In this document: piece by piece, positions 47,247 through 59,884 of the stretch
Numbering within the stretch: the stretch's first letter is position 1
Layout of the letters: every line of letters begins with the position of its first letter
Assembly (NCBI GenBank): GCA_026120185.1
Contig: JANUWF010000008.1
Location: forward strand, 310,001 to 374,000
Direction: 5' to 3'
From: Voacanga thouarsii
Lineage: Eukaryota; Streptophyta; Magnoliopsida; Gentianales; Apocynaceae
DNA: 64,000 bases
Translations under genes and position numbers: made by a program
The notes under the pieces: model-generated
Databases searched by the model: none
Seen by the model: only the letters and a program-made list of their open reading frames with translations
Told to the model about the DNA's origin: nothing

Positions 47247-48905
47247 TCTCTTGGCAATAGGTAGTGTTGCCAATATTCTAAAGTCTTCACCAAGGCAAAA
47301 AGTTCTTTGTCATTGATGGAATAATTGGTGGCGCCCCGGATAATTTCTCACTAAAATAAGCAATGGGTTTTTAATGTTGGGTTAGAACTGCATATATCCC
47401 CACCCCACTCACTTCACACTCTATCTTAAATTCTTTCTCAAATTTTAGTAGGATAAGAATTGGGGCTTGGCTCAATTTGTCCTTAAAGGTTTGAAAGGCT
47501 TGTTGTTGGGCTTCCTCCCACTTAAATCCCGCATTTTTCTTCACCACTTCCATTAGAGGGGCTGCTAGGTTGCTAAAGTTTTTAATGAATCTCCTATAGA
47601 AGCTAGCTAGCCCATGGAAGCTATGAACTTGGTTAATAGTGGTAGGAGTGGGCCAATCTTGGATGGCTTTCACTTTTCCCTTGTCAACCTCAATCCCCTT
47701 AGCACTCACAACATACCTAAGAAATGTAATCCTCTCCAAGCAAAAAGAGTAATTTTCCAAGTTAGCATACAATCTTTCCGTTCTAAGAGTAACAAGCATC
47801 CATTGAAATTGATTTAAATGATCCATATATGACTTGGTATAAATTAAAATGTCATCAAAATACACAAAAACAAATTTCCCAATGAATTCTCATAAAACAT
47901 GATGCATTAAACACATGAAAGTATTAGTAGCATTAGACAACCCAAATGGCATAACTAGCCTCTCATATAATCCTTGTTTGGTTTTGAAAGACATTTTCCA
48001 TTCAACCTCCTCCCTAATCCTAATTTGGTGATAACCAGATTTCAAATCAATTTTGAAGAAAATACTTGCACCAAACAATTCATCAAGTAAGTCATCTAGC
48101 CTAGGAATGGGATAGCGATACTTAACCGTAATGTTGTTGATTGGAATGGGATAGTGATACTTAACCGTGATGTTGTTGATGGCATAACAATCCATACACA
48201 TGCGCCAAGTCCCATCCTTCTTGGGGACCAAGAGAACTGGAACCGCACAAGGGCTTAGGCTCTCTCACATATGTCCCTTCTTAAGTAATTCCTCTACTTA
48301 TTTTTGTAATTCTTTGGCCTCCTTTAGATTGCTTCTATAGGCCGGTCGGTTGGGGATGACGGCTCCTGGCATGAAGTCTATTTGGTGCTAGATTCCTCTT
48401 ATGGGTGGCAATCCTTCGGGCACCTCTGTTGGGAAAACATTATCAAACTCTTGGAGAATGGCTGCAATTTCACTTGGTAATGATAAGGTAGAATCATTAG
48501 TAGAAACATAAGATCCTTTGTAAATAAGAAGAATAACTGGTTTTTTAGCCTCTATTGCTTCTATGATCTCACTCCCTTTTGCAAAATAGTTCACCCTTCT
48601 TTTACGTCCTCTCTCTTGTTCTCGCTCACTCCCATCTATGATGGTTAGTGGCACTTGTTTTCCCATTCTCTCCCTCAACCCTTGTTTTTGCTTGGCATCT
48701 TCTACTGCCTTTTTCTTTTCTCTTTTCCTCATGATCTTTTGGTCTTTATTCACCTCAATTGGGGGCATGGGGGGTTAGAGTGAATTTAGATCCCTCCTTG
48801 ATAATAGAATAGGTGTTCTTCCTCCCATCATGCATTAAATTCCTATCATATTGTCAAGATTTCCCTAAAAGCAAATGACCCGTTTATATAGGCACCATAT
48901 CACAG
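47247..48905 (-). pseudogene. Element F protease end and reverse transcriptase (proximal pol half)
   Basis: Read on the minus strand from 48905, it starts with a protease flap remnant (QYDRNLMHDGRKNTYSI), then a lysine-rich linker, then reverse transcriptase: [52 protein letters not shown] and the catalytic box VYFDDILIYTKS near 47865. RNase H begins with FKWEEAQQQAFQTFKDKL and is cut at 47247 by element E. Reverse transcriptase copies element RNA to DNA. The catalytic aspartates are present, but stops occur (for example TGA directly before EFIGKF near 47890). A 39-bp in-frame tandem duplication adds 13 residues (48104-48181). Upstream gag and the 5' LTR of F are not seen. Confidence 0.92.
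48104..48181 (-). repeat. 39-bp in-frame tandem duplication in F reverse transcriptase
   Basis: Copies at 48104-48142 and 48143-48181 differ at two or three bases. They repeat [13 protein letters not shown] just before the conserved RLDDLLDEL. Confidence 0.9.
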
Positions 48906-50434
48906 TTTGAATCTTTTGTAATTTCATGTGATCCCTCATTCATTGTTTTCTAGAGTTCATGTACGTCTCTCAGTTAGAGGCATAGGATCATGTATTCTAA
49001 TGATTTTCCCGTTGTTTTTCTAGTTTTGAGTAAATGTGATGTACGCCAACTTGTAAAGGCATGTTTTTATGCTTGGTTTTGCATTTTTTTTAACCTGTGA
49101 ATTTTGGAGATTGAAGAACGTGATTGTTGAAATTGATGAGGGGCAAAAAATGGCTGAAATGCAAGATTTTTCCAGAAATCGGCTAACTCTAAAACAGACC
49201 TAGAGCCAGGTGGCCCAATTGGACCAAGTGCCAGGTCCACTCTGCCCAGCCAGAGGTTTTGGAGGAACAATGCAGACCCAGTGCCAGGTGGGCCCAATGG
49301 ACCAGGCTCCAAGTCCATTCTGCCCAGAGGCGGATGCGCGCAATTTTGTCCAAGAAAAGGGAGAGCACTGCGGAAGTTCTGTACCTCAATTTTTCCTTAA
49401 TGTAATCATGTTTTGAAACCATTGTATGAGGTTAAATTTTTGTAAAAGTTTTATTTATCTATGAATGAATAATTTGCATGAAAAATAGTAGTAAACAAGA
49501 ACATTAATTTTTTTATTCATGATGTTTAATCCATTGTTTGGTCACTTAGAAATAAATGAATAGTTTGAGCATGAAAAAGTTTAATTTTGTTATCATGCTT
49601 ATTTTATTTTTGTGATAAAATGTGCAAGCTCTTGTGAGACCAAAGTCTCACTAGATAGAACGATTTTTGAAAAAAACGTTTCAATCTAAGAAACTTTAAA
49701 ATAAAAGAGTTCATAGTTTATTCTCTTAGAGGGTTTAATCCTTAATATAGAGAATAATATTGAACTTAAGGCTATTTAATAAAGTTTTACTTGGTTATTA
49801 ACTTAGAATAGTAAAATAAATTCATAGTTTATTCTTTCAAAAAATTTAATTCTTGACATAGAGAATAATGTTGAATTTTAATTTTTTACTAAAATTAATA
49901 TAACCATAAGATTATAGAAAACGTTTTTAGGCCTAAAACTCTATTTTCAATAAAAGATTAAGTGGGAGAGACGTTCCAACAACCCCATGGCTTCCATCAC
50001 AACTCTCAATAGAGATAGTGGATTTTCTCGTATCATTCTGAGCATGACCCCCAATAGGATGGATTTTCACAAGTATCGAGAACTAATAGAAGAGTAAAAT
50101 TAAAAGCCTAGGATATTTTCTAGGATTGACCTACCTAAGTTGGAGGTTTTTAGCACTAGATTGCCCGTTAGTGGTGTGAATCAGTGGCCATCCTATCGGT
50201 GGAACTTTTTTGAGACCATTACCTATTCAGGAAGTTTTGATTCATGATGGTTATATACTTAACTTAGAATGCTATTAATCTTCCTACGAAGCTTTGTTAG
50301 TTTTTCTAGGAGCCAAACTATTTATATTATTGATAATGATTTTAAGAGTTATCTATTATCAAAGAAATAATATAAAGAATGTGCATTTTTATTTCTTGCA
50401 AACTAAATGAATGTTTTTCTGCAATATTTCAGAA
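48906..50434. other. Unassigned DNA between element F and the copia element
   Basis: Probably includes the truncated upstream end of F and the untranslated leader of the copia element. At about 49195-49325 there is a GC-rich patch with AGTGCCAGGT and AGACCCAGTGCCAGGTGGG, the same motif type as in the LTRs of B, E and F. The open frames there (49067-49422) come from that patch. I see no copia 5' LTR or primer site. Confidence 0.5.
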
Positions 50435-53400
50435 ATGTCTGGTTTCAATCCATTGTGAATCCTTCTTAAGGAGAATAAGGTGACAAGTCCAAATTATGTG
50501 GACTGGAAGAGGAACCTGAACATAATACTCGCTGCCGAGGAGTACAAGTATGTTCTAACGGATTCATGTCCTGAGATTGGGGAAGAATCCATTGATCAGG
50601 AGTGAGAGGACGAGAAGGCATGAAGAAAGATGACGAGATGGCTAAGTGCTATATGTTGGCTTCCATACCTAGTGTGCTCCCATCTAAGCATGAGCACATG
50701 GTCACTGTGTATGATATAGATTTGTCATTGCGTACTATATTTCCTAACAAGAGCTGGCCCGCAAGGCAAGAAGCTCTTAGGGCAATCATAAACACTAGAA
50801 AGCTCTTAGAGTAATCATAAACTACAACATTGGATATGAATCTCACAGAGCTTATGAAAGAGATTCAGGCGACAGAGAAGATCATGAAGCCCATGTCAAA
50901 AGGTTTGGTCTCTCGTGCTACTGCTTCTTCTGGAATTAAGGCAAAGCCTAAGAAATTTTAGAAGAGGAAGGTCCAGAACAATATAGGGGCCCAGCCTAAA
51001 GTATCCAGTCAGGCCAAGCCCATAGGGAAGCCCAAAGACAAATGCTTCAAGTGTGATAAGAAGGGGCATTGGAAGAAAGATTGTCCAGACTTCTTAGCCA
51101 AGTCTACTTCAGGTATTGCTCTATATCTAGAGTCTATTTTGATAGTTAGATCAGCATCTTCCTGGATAGTAGATTCTGGAGTCACTAACCATGTTTGTAA
51201 CTCTTTGCAGGGGTTCAAAAGTACAAGGAAACTCAACAAGGGTAAGCATAGACTTCAAGTAGGCAATGGAGCAAGAATAAGGGCAGAAGCAATAGGAGAT
51301 CTTGAGCTTATTTTTTATTGTAATAGGAAGTTACTTTTAAAAGATATTTTACATGTTTCTTGTTTTAAATAGAATTGGATTTTAGTTTCCAAAATTGTTG
51401 AATCAAGAATATTTTGTTTCTTTCCATTTTAGTGTTTCCATCAGTAGAGATGGTAATTTAATTTGTACAGGAAACATGTATGGAAATCTCTTTTATATAC
51501 ATCCTATTAGAAATGAAGTAAATAATATTCAAACTGAACCTGATAATAAAAAGAAAAAGGCCATATCAAATAACTCGTATTTGTGACATCTAAGATTGGG
51601 ACATATAAATCCTAATCGGATTCAGAGGTTAATTCATTATGGGCCTTTACGTTTATTGAGATTGGAAGAATGGCCACAGTGTGAATCTTACCTTAAAGGT
51701 AAAATGACCAAAAGGTCCTTTACCAAAAAGGCAGATGAGCCATGGAAATATTAGCACTAGTTCATACGGATGTTTGTGGTCTAATGACTATACCAGCTTA
51801 GGAAGGCTACAAATACTTCATCACTTTCACAGCTGATCACACTTGTTTTGGTTATATTTATCTGATGAGGCGCAAGTCTGACTCTTTTGATAAATTCAAG
51901 GAGTTTAATGCTGAAGTGGAGACTCAAACAAGTAAATTAATTAAAACTCTGAGATTGGATCGTAGTGGAGAGTACCTTCCCAGTAAGTTTAAGGATTACT
52001 TGGTACATCATAATAAAGTATCTCAGTTAACTACGCCTGGGACTTCGCAGCAGAATAAAGTAGTTGAGAGAAGAAATAGAATTTTGATGGAAATGGTCAG
52101 AAGCATGATGAGTAATGTGTCTCTTCCTATTTCTTTTTTGGGGGTATGCCTTAGAAATAGTGGTATATGTTTTGAACTTAGTGCCTTCCAAATAAGTATT
52201 TAGAACACCTTATGAAATGTGGACTGGACGAAAGCCCAGTCTAAACTATCTCAAGATATGGGGTTGTCTAGCTTATGTGCTGACAATGGGAAGTATGCTA
52301 AAACTAAGATCAGAGTTTTGCTACTTCGTTAAGTACCCAAAAGGAATGAGAGGTGGAATTTTTATCATCCTCAATAGCATAAAGTACGTGTTAGTGCTAA
52401 TGCTAGATACTTAAATGGTGAACAAGTCACTTCCACCACAGGTTCAAGTAGCACAGAGTTAGAAGAGAAGTTGGTCATTGATTCAACTTTAGGTATTTCT
52501 AACACCCCGATTGAGAAACCAAGAGAAACACTACCAGATATTCCTATACAAGCTGAGCCTCGTTGTAGTGGGAGGATCACAAGAGTTCCAAAAAGGTGGA
52601 CCAGAAAGATCTATGATCTAGTCTCTGATCATCAAGAACAAGATCCCATTAGATATGAGGAGGCCATTGTTGATGCTGATGTAGACAATTGGCAGCTAGC
52701 CATGAATGCCGAGATTGAGTTCATATACCTCAATCAGGTTTGGGATCTTGTCATTGCACCTGATAGGATAAAATCCATTAGGTGTAATTGGGTATACAAG
52801 AGGAAGAGAGGTGCAGATGGAAAGGTTCAAACCTATAAAGCAAGGTTAGTTGTTAAAGTTTATACTCATAAATAAGGGATCTATTATGAGGAAACTTTTT
52901 CCTAGTAGTCATGCTTAAGTCTATCCGAATTTTCTTAGCCATCATATGTCATTATGACTACGAGATATGGCAAATGGATGTCAAGATGGCCTTCTTAAAT
53001 AGCTATCTTAGCGAAGACATCTATATGTCCCAGCCAGAAGATTTTGTTACTAGAGATCGAGAACAAATGGTCTGTAAGCTTAAGAAGTCCATCTATGAAC
53101 TTTAGCAAGCGTCACATGCATAGAACATATGTTTTGATGAAATTGTGAAAGCTTATGGTTTCATTTAAAACGTGGATGAACCATGTATGTATAGGAAATC
53201 AGACAATGGTAAAGTGATTTTTTTGGGACTTTATGTAGATGACATTCTACTCATTGGAAATGATGTAGGGACATTAAGGTTTGGCTATCTAGTCAATTTA
53301 GCATGAAATACATGGGAGAAGCTAGCTACATTCTAGGTATTAAACTTCTTAGAGATAGGAAGTAGAGAATGTTAGGCTTATCCTAGTCTACTTATATTGA

Positions 53401-54232
53401 TAAGATTTTAGTCAAGTACAGCATAGATCAATGTAAAGGGGCTATTATATCCTTTAAACATGGATTATCCTTATCTTCCAAGCCTTGTCCTTAGACACAG
53501 AAAGGCAAGCAGAAAATGAGCAAGATCCATTATGCTTCAATTGTGGGAAGTCTCATATATGCTATGCTTTGTATTGTACTAGGCCAGATATCTGCTTTGC
53601 AGTTGGCATGGTTAGTAGATATCAGTCAAACCCAAAGGAAGTTCACTAGCAAGCCGTAAAGTAAATACTCAAATATCTCAATGAAATGAGAGATTATATA
53701 CTTGTATATCATGCAGATGATTTGGTTCCTACTGGTTACACAGACTCAAACTTCTAGCGAATAAAGATGAAAGAAAATCTACTAGTGGATATGTATTCAC
53801 TTTGTCTGGAGGAGCTATTTCATGGAGAAGTATCAAACAATCCTACATTGTTGATTCTATCATGGAAGCTAAGTACGTTGCTACTTCAGAAGCTTCTAAA
53901 GAAGCTGTGTGGCTCTGGAAGTTCCTCACAGAACTTAGAGTAGTATCGCACATGGACATGCCTGTCACAATTTATTGTGAGAACGCTGGAGCAGTGTCAT
54001 AATGCAAGGAACCTTGAAACCATAAGAAGGGCAAACACATAGAGAGAAAGTATCACATCACCTAGGAGTTCATCTAGAAATGGGAGATAAGGGTCAATCA
54101 GATTTCCTCTATCAACAATCTGATAGATCTCTTTACCAAGCCTTTAACAAAAAAGGTTTTTCGTAGACACTTAGATGTCATAAGGGTAGGCACTTATGGA
54201 CTTTCTTGGTCTTTGTAGTGCAAGTAGGAGAT
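50435..54232 (+). pseudogene. Ty1/copia gag-pol, decayed
   Basis: Domain order is that of copia: gag, protease, integrase, reverse transcriptase, RNase H. Gag starts at ATG 50435 (PNYVDWKRNLNIILAAEEYK) with a stop after seven codons; its zinc knuckle CFKCDKKGHWKKDC is at 51043-51084. The protease site is WIVDSGVTNHVC near 51165. Integrase shows LVHTDVCGL near 51760, LRLDRSGEYLPSKF near 51955 and SQQNKVVERRNRI near 52045. Reverse transcriptase has NAEIEFIYLNQVWDL, DVKMAFLNSYLSEDIYMSQP and LYVDDILLIGND near 53235. RNase H is at 53780-54000 (STSGYVFTLSGGAISW, EAKYVATSEA). Many stops and frameshifts interrupt it. Open pieces at 51139, 51865, 52471, 52911 and 53802 are its fragments. Confidence 0.93.
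54220..54232 (+). other. Copia polypurine tract
   Basis: GCAAGTAGGAGAT precedes the LTR start, one base from the AAGTGGGAGAT tract common in plant copia elements. Confidence 0.75.
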
Positions 54233-55955
54233 TGTTGAAAAGTATGCCCTCAAAGACTATATATTCTGTGTAAATATATTACAATAAAATATTTATTCAT
54301 TCAATTTAGTTTATTTCTTATATTATTGCATATTTAAGGTCCAAGTATGACAAGTAATGGTCTTTATGTTGGGTCTTTCTTCACAGTAAGGTATAGACCA
54401 TGGGTACTTATAATACAAGTAAAATTCAATTCTTAGTCATTTGATGGAATTGGGCATTTCATCAGGGTAAGACTATTATGCCATGAGTTCTAATAAGGAA
54501 TTATTTTACCTTGAATCAGTGAGTAGTTCACTCACATCACTGGCATAAGCTTATTTCGAACATAGAACTGGATCTGTAGTAGTGGTCTCTTATAAAGTAC
54601 TATAATTATAGAGACCAGACTATTACTGCTATAGCGTGGACGGATACCTTTATACTTGAGTATAAATTGGTGGTCTAGTGAAGTTAGGGTCTTGTACTTT
54701 GATGTATGTTGGGTGAGATTTCTTTTGTGATATCAATAACCTTATACGTTGGGTGTATTACTCTAGTTAGTTAAGACGGACTCATGCAACGAAGTTTCTA
54801 TACTTCACTTTGTGAAGTTAAATCACCCCCTTGTGATTGTCCACGATAATCTAATAATCCAGGGCCCTGGGAACGTGACTCTAGAATATGTGCTTTTAGG
54901 TAGCTTCCAATAATGTGAAAGTACATTCGAGTGAGTCATAGATTATTGGACTAAAGATTTAAGGATGGTAGATGTCTTTGAAATGGGTGTTAGTACATTT
55001 GTCCTGTCTTATTGATGGGTGTTACATAGAGGGGTATTTCCATCATTTCACCTGTAGATCGGAGACATTGCTTTAGCAATATTATTCTTGGGGTCAATAT
55101 TTTCATATGTTGATAAATGGAAATGGTAAAAATGCAGCTATTTAATAGTAAGGGTATTTTGGTCATTTTAGTAGCCATGAATAATGTCTCTTGGTCCTCG
55201 GAGTAGCTCAAGTTACCTTGGTGTTGTTTAGACACAATCTAGTTTAATGGATAATTATATAGAAGAGAATAAAATTTATTCTAATAGTTCAATTAGAATT
55301 AATTAATTAGTCTTGGGTTTTCATAAGACTCAGAAAAGATAATTAATTAATTAAGAGAATTGGACTGAAATAAATTAATTAATTGGGCTGATATATGTTG
55401 ACATATATTAATAGTACAAGTAGAATTAATTAACTAGTCTTGGGTATTTAATGAAGTCCAGAAAAGATAATTAATTAATTAAGAGGATTGGGCCAATTTT
55501 GGATTAGTTTTGGAACAAAGCACCAAGCCCATAAGGGCTTAGTGTGTTCGGCCATTAGGGCTTCATCAAGCCCTAAGGCTGGCCAAAATTAAGGTGCAAG
55601 AGAAGGAAAAAGTAATGTGGTTGTCTGAGGTTTTTTCCCATGTCCAAGTGTGTCATCTCTTCCTCTTGTTCTCTTCCTTCTCTTAACGTGGTTGTCTGAG
55701 GTTTTTTCCCATGTCCAAGTGTGTTGTCTCTTCCTTTTGTTCTTGTCCTTCTCTTCTTTCTCTCATGGAGACATTTTGATTATCTAAAGAAGGAGCTTTC
55801 ACTAAGCTAACCCAAGAATAAGGTATAGTTATACTCCGGAAGATGAAGAGAGGAAGCTTGGAAACGTTTGATGTGTAGGAGTAGAAGATTAGCGGGAATA
55901 CCAGTCGAACCGCAGTGCCTCCTTCTCCCATTCCAATGCAAGTTCCAGTGCAACA
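54233..55955 (+). repeat. Copia 3' LTR (about 1.72 kb)
   Basis: Starts TGTTGAAAAGTATGCCCTC directly after the polypurine tract. The proposed end is CAACA at 55951-55955, because it mirrors the TGTTG start and gives a length close to the solo-LTR family. The right end is not confirmed, since no second LTR is present for comparison. The solo-LTR family starts with a related layout (TGTTAGTGTTATGCCCTAGA). Confidence 0.65.
55617..55758 (+). repeat. 71-bp tandem duplication in the copia LTR
   Basis: GTGGTTGTCTGAGGTTTTTT begins at 55617 and again at 55688; both copies continue with CCCATGTCCAAGTGTG. Confidence 0.85.
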
Positions 55956-56271
55956 TATCCCTACATTGGTTCATCCACAACCAATCAGGAAAAGTAAGTA
56001 CTTTCTCCTAGATGTAGCTTAGAAAACTAAAAAATTTTCTACTGCGTTTTCTTTGATATTTTCCGTTTTGATCCTTCACTGTTAGGTATGCAGTTTGCAA
56101 TATAGTCTTCTCCTCACTGTTGTGGACCTCTGCTCTCAAGTCCTAAAAAAAATATGAAATATAGGTGTGAGTGTTTTACACCTAGTGAGCCCCATGAATG
56201 CTCGTGGTGACTTTGTAAGTTTGTGTAGAAAATCGTAGAGTACTTTTATAGAGTAAGAAAATGAGTTTATC
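55956..56271. other. Host DNA left of LTR C, probably another LTR
   Basis: Contains GTGAGTGTTTTACACCTAGTG followed by AGCCCCATGAATGC, phrasing typical of the transcribed part of plant Ty3 LTRs. It continues on the right side of LTR C at 61648. The family could not be identified. Confidence 0.4.
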
Positions 56272-56600
56272 TGTTACACCCAGACCAAATACCACATTTA
56301 GCTTGTGGGGAAAAACATGCATGCCATAGCATTTTAATGGTGCATATGTTTTTTTTAAAGGCATTTATATATACACACATATATATATGTGAGTATGTGC
56401 AATATTTGTTTTTGAAAATTTAAAATGTTTTCATGAATATATAGTTGCCTTTATATCTTGTGGTTGAGGGTAGTGTAGAGGATCCTTACTTGTTAGATTA
56501 GCTAGCTAGGGGTTTTATTTGGTACATGGATTTTCATGTGGTAATATTACAGGTTGAGAGTTAGCAAGAAGTGAATTTGATTGAGAAATATGAACATTGG

Positions 56601-56675
56601 AGTTATTATAGTCTAGTGGTTAAGGTTTGAGAATTATCTCTTGATGACTTGAGTTCGAATCCTAACTCTTGCTAA
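56601..56675 (+). promoter_or_regulatory. tRNA-like segment in LTR C (best copy)
   Basis: An A-box-like TAGTCTAGTGG (56609-56619) and a B box GAGTTCGAATCC (56651-56662) are 31 bp apart, the spacing of a tRNA gene. The T-loop TTCGAAT is intact, and GGAGTTA upstream can pair with TAACTCT downstream at six of seven positions. The D arm and anticodon arm do not form convincingly, so it is not a functional tRNA. It may act as, or derive from, a Pol III promoter. Confidence 0.6.
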
Positions 56676-56897
56676 ATCCTTTTTTATTCCCATTTTCCTT
56701 CCTCTTGGCCAAAATTCCTTGTTAGCCGCCACTTTGGAGTTTATCTCCTAAGATTTAGAAGAGTATTTATCTTGGAATTAAGTGATAAAACCAGAAAAAT
56801 TATCCTTTACTTTTGAAATTATAAATATCTTCTAATTATAAGTATTATCTACACAGGAAAAATGTTTATCATTTATAATTTGATTTCTATAAGCATA

Positions 56898-56944
<47 letters not shown>

Positions 56945-58147
56945 TATACCTTTTTATTTCTTAAATTTCCAAAAAAAAAAAATTGAAAGCTAGGAAAAAT
57001 TTTCAACCATCACCTTTTAAGGATAGGGCTTTTCCAATTCAATGTTTTTGAATTCTAGGTTATTAAAATAAAAATACATATTTTATCTTTTGGAAATTAC
57101 TTATTTATCTTTATTGAAATATATTTAATCTTCTATGTAGGTAATTTTCTAGAAATAGCAGCTTGAGTGCCGCCATTTATGGAGCTAGTTTAGATAAACA
57201 AAAACTCTATCTCTTGGTTTTTAGATAATATCTCTCAATATCTTTAAACTAATAATATTTTTTTCCTTATTATCTACTTTAAGAGTTTGAATTTAAATTA
57301 ATTATATCAAATGATAATTTTTATTTTATTACTATCTTTTAAAGATAATGTCTAATGATAAATATATGAAATCATATTTTTTATTTATATACATTTATCT
57401 CTTAATTATTTCAACGATTTAAAGTATTTTAGAATATCGAAATTAAGTTATTTCTTAGGATTTTATCCTAGCTGACTACTAAGGGATTTATTACTCTATT
57501 TTCATTTATTAAATTAATTATAATATTTTATCCTAATTACTAGATAAATGTAGAGATAATGGAAGTTATTTATCAAATCATTATCATATTTCTATCAAAT
57601 ATTTACCATATCTTCATCCTATCTTTATCCTATCATTTCAAGAAAATCCTAGCCAACCCAGACTATACCAAAACCAAAACACACACCTAGAGTACTCTCA
57701 CTTTCAGCTAACACACTCTCACATACACACAAACCTAAAATCCTCTCAAGCTCTCTCATTTTCAGCCTCTTGCTTGATCAAAAATTGGTCATTTTCTTTC
57801 ATCTATTACTCACTCACAAAATGGCTCGAAAGAAAGACCAAACTTTGGTCATTTATTGGTCATTTTCTTGACACCAAAATGGCACTACACGACTCACTCA
57901 CGTTCCCCCCTTCTAAAGACTGAAACTTTTAGCCTTCAACAAAGCACATTCCTTCTCTATCTTCCTCTCTAAATCGAGCAAGGACCTTGATCCATTCCCA
58001 TTGCAAATGCACAAACTCCTGCCTTTTAGGGACGAGCCTTGCAACTCTCTCAATTGGATCCAAAACAAGGTCACAAAAATGCTACTTTTTTTTCTTCTTC
58101 GACTCACATGAACTAGAGGTAATCTAAGATCCTTTCTAAGGAGTTAG

Positions 58148-59884
58148 TGTTGGGTATCTCACACATATCATATATGGCGCAGCGGAAAAATAAAACGAGA
58201 TACCATCCCAAGATCCGCATATATGTGAAAAACAAGACATAAAGAGATCAAATGTAACAGCTTTTTACCTTACTTTGATCGTGTGGAAGACAAAATTTTC
58301 CTTCTTCAAATCGAGGCGCGATTCAGCAATCCTCTTGATCAAACACCACAAGAGTTGAACGTCCAACCACTATAATCACAGTGTGTGATTATCTCTAACA
58401 GAAATTCACACAGAGGATACACTCAAGCACGAAGTTTTCTGTGCTAGTAGAAAAACTAAGTGGTAGCTAGGGTTGTTTGCTTCAAGAGCAACGAGAAAGA
58501 GAGAGAAGAAGAGAAGGTTGTGTTCGTAGAGTTGGAGTTTTCGTGTCTTACACTTGGCTAGGGTTTCGTGTGTGTTATATCTCCTATATAACATGAAATC
58601 CTGCTCAAAATATACTCCAATCTCAGAATTCTAAAACAATTAGAATTCCCTAATTGTAATTGGAAACTCAAGTTCTCATAATTACAATTTGGACCATTAA
58701 TTATAACTAATTATAATTTGGCCACAACAACTTCTCTTTCTCGCAATTAACCTCACTATGTTATTAAATAACATCTGGAGTATATAATCATCTATTGTGT
58801 GTGACCTATTAGGTTTTCTAGTCAATTGGTAGCGAATATGAATTAATCCAAACGTCTTTGAGATTAATAATTCATAATTAATTAGAACTAATCCTATTAA
58901 TTCTAATAAGGATTAGTTTAGTAATTCATCAATTAATAAATCCATATTCCCAGATCATGAGTGGTATCTAGCAACACATCATGACCACCCAAGAGTCCAG
59001 GAAGTCAAGTGGCTTGACATGAACCCTTCAATAACAAACTACAGTGCAATTAACTCATTTCACTATATAATATCTCATTCGGTTTGGAGTACAGAATTAG
59101 TGCCAACTCCCTCTAGAATTAATTCTGGCCCGAATACAATCGTACTTATACCAAGAACCCACTACTCTAAATGTGTATCAATTGGAACTATTTCCAATAC
59201 ACAGTCGCCTTGGCCAAGGACTTTTTAAGTAATAATTCCTATAAGTGACCGTGAGATATTCGTCCCAATTAAGAGTGGTGAATCCTTTATTGACCCTCTC
59301 AACTACTTTCATTTACCTCACAATGTACCCAATATCCATCCCATAGGTGGCCCTTAATCGAACTCCAAAGATTGGAATCAAAGTACAATGCTTAGCAAAC
59401 AAAGTACCTTGGAGATCTCAAGTCTAAGGATACTTGCACGTTTGCTATATGGAGATTATATCACTGGCACTAAATGGTTATCCATGTGATTATCTCATAG
59501 CTAGGTCATCCAATGAACTTGTTCCATTAACAAGCATCCACGTGTTAACTTTGAGCATCTCAATACTCACGGATATGAGAACTACCACCAGATTAAATCA
59601 AGAAGTCTAACACATGCTATTCTTAACGTATTAATGATGTCATGTCTCATTAATACTACGACTAGGGACTATTTAAGTACTAACACTATACAGTATAGTA
59701 GAAATCTCATATCATGATCTCTATCATAATTTCATTAACACAGTGTTGTACTAGGGACTTTATCTAACAGTTATTTTACACAAAAGTAAACAAAAGAAAC
59801 TGTGAGATAAATAATGTCTTTTATTAAAATAAAATGTGTCATATATAATGTATAAGTGATTGCCTCTAAGGCATAACACTAACA
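58148..59884 (-). mobile_element. Solo LTR 3, nested in LTR C
   Basis: A complete 1737-bp copy in reverse orientation: TGTTGGGTATCTCACAC at the left, ATAACACTAACA at the right. GTTAG flanks it exactly on both sides (58143-58147, 59885-59889). Confidence 0.95.

Noticed and set aside
56601..56675. Possible functional tRNA gene
   Set aside because: A- and B-box-like sequences are present, but no full cloverleaf or anticodon arm forms; four related copies sit inside LTRs.
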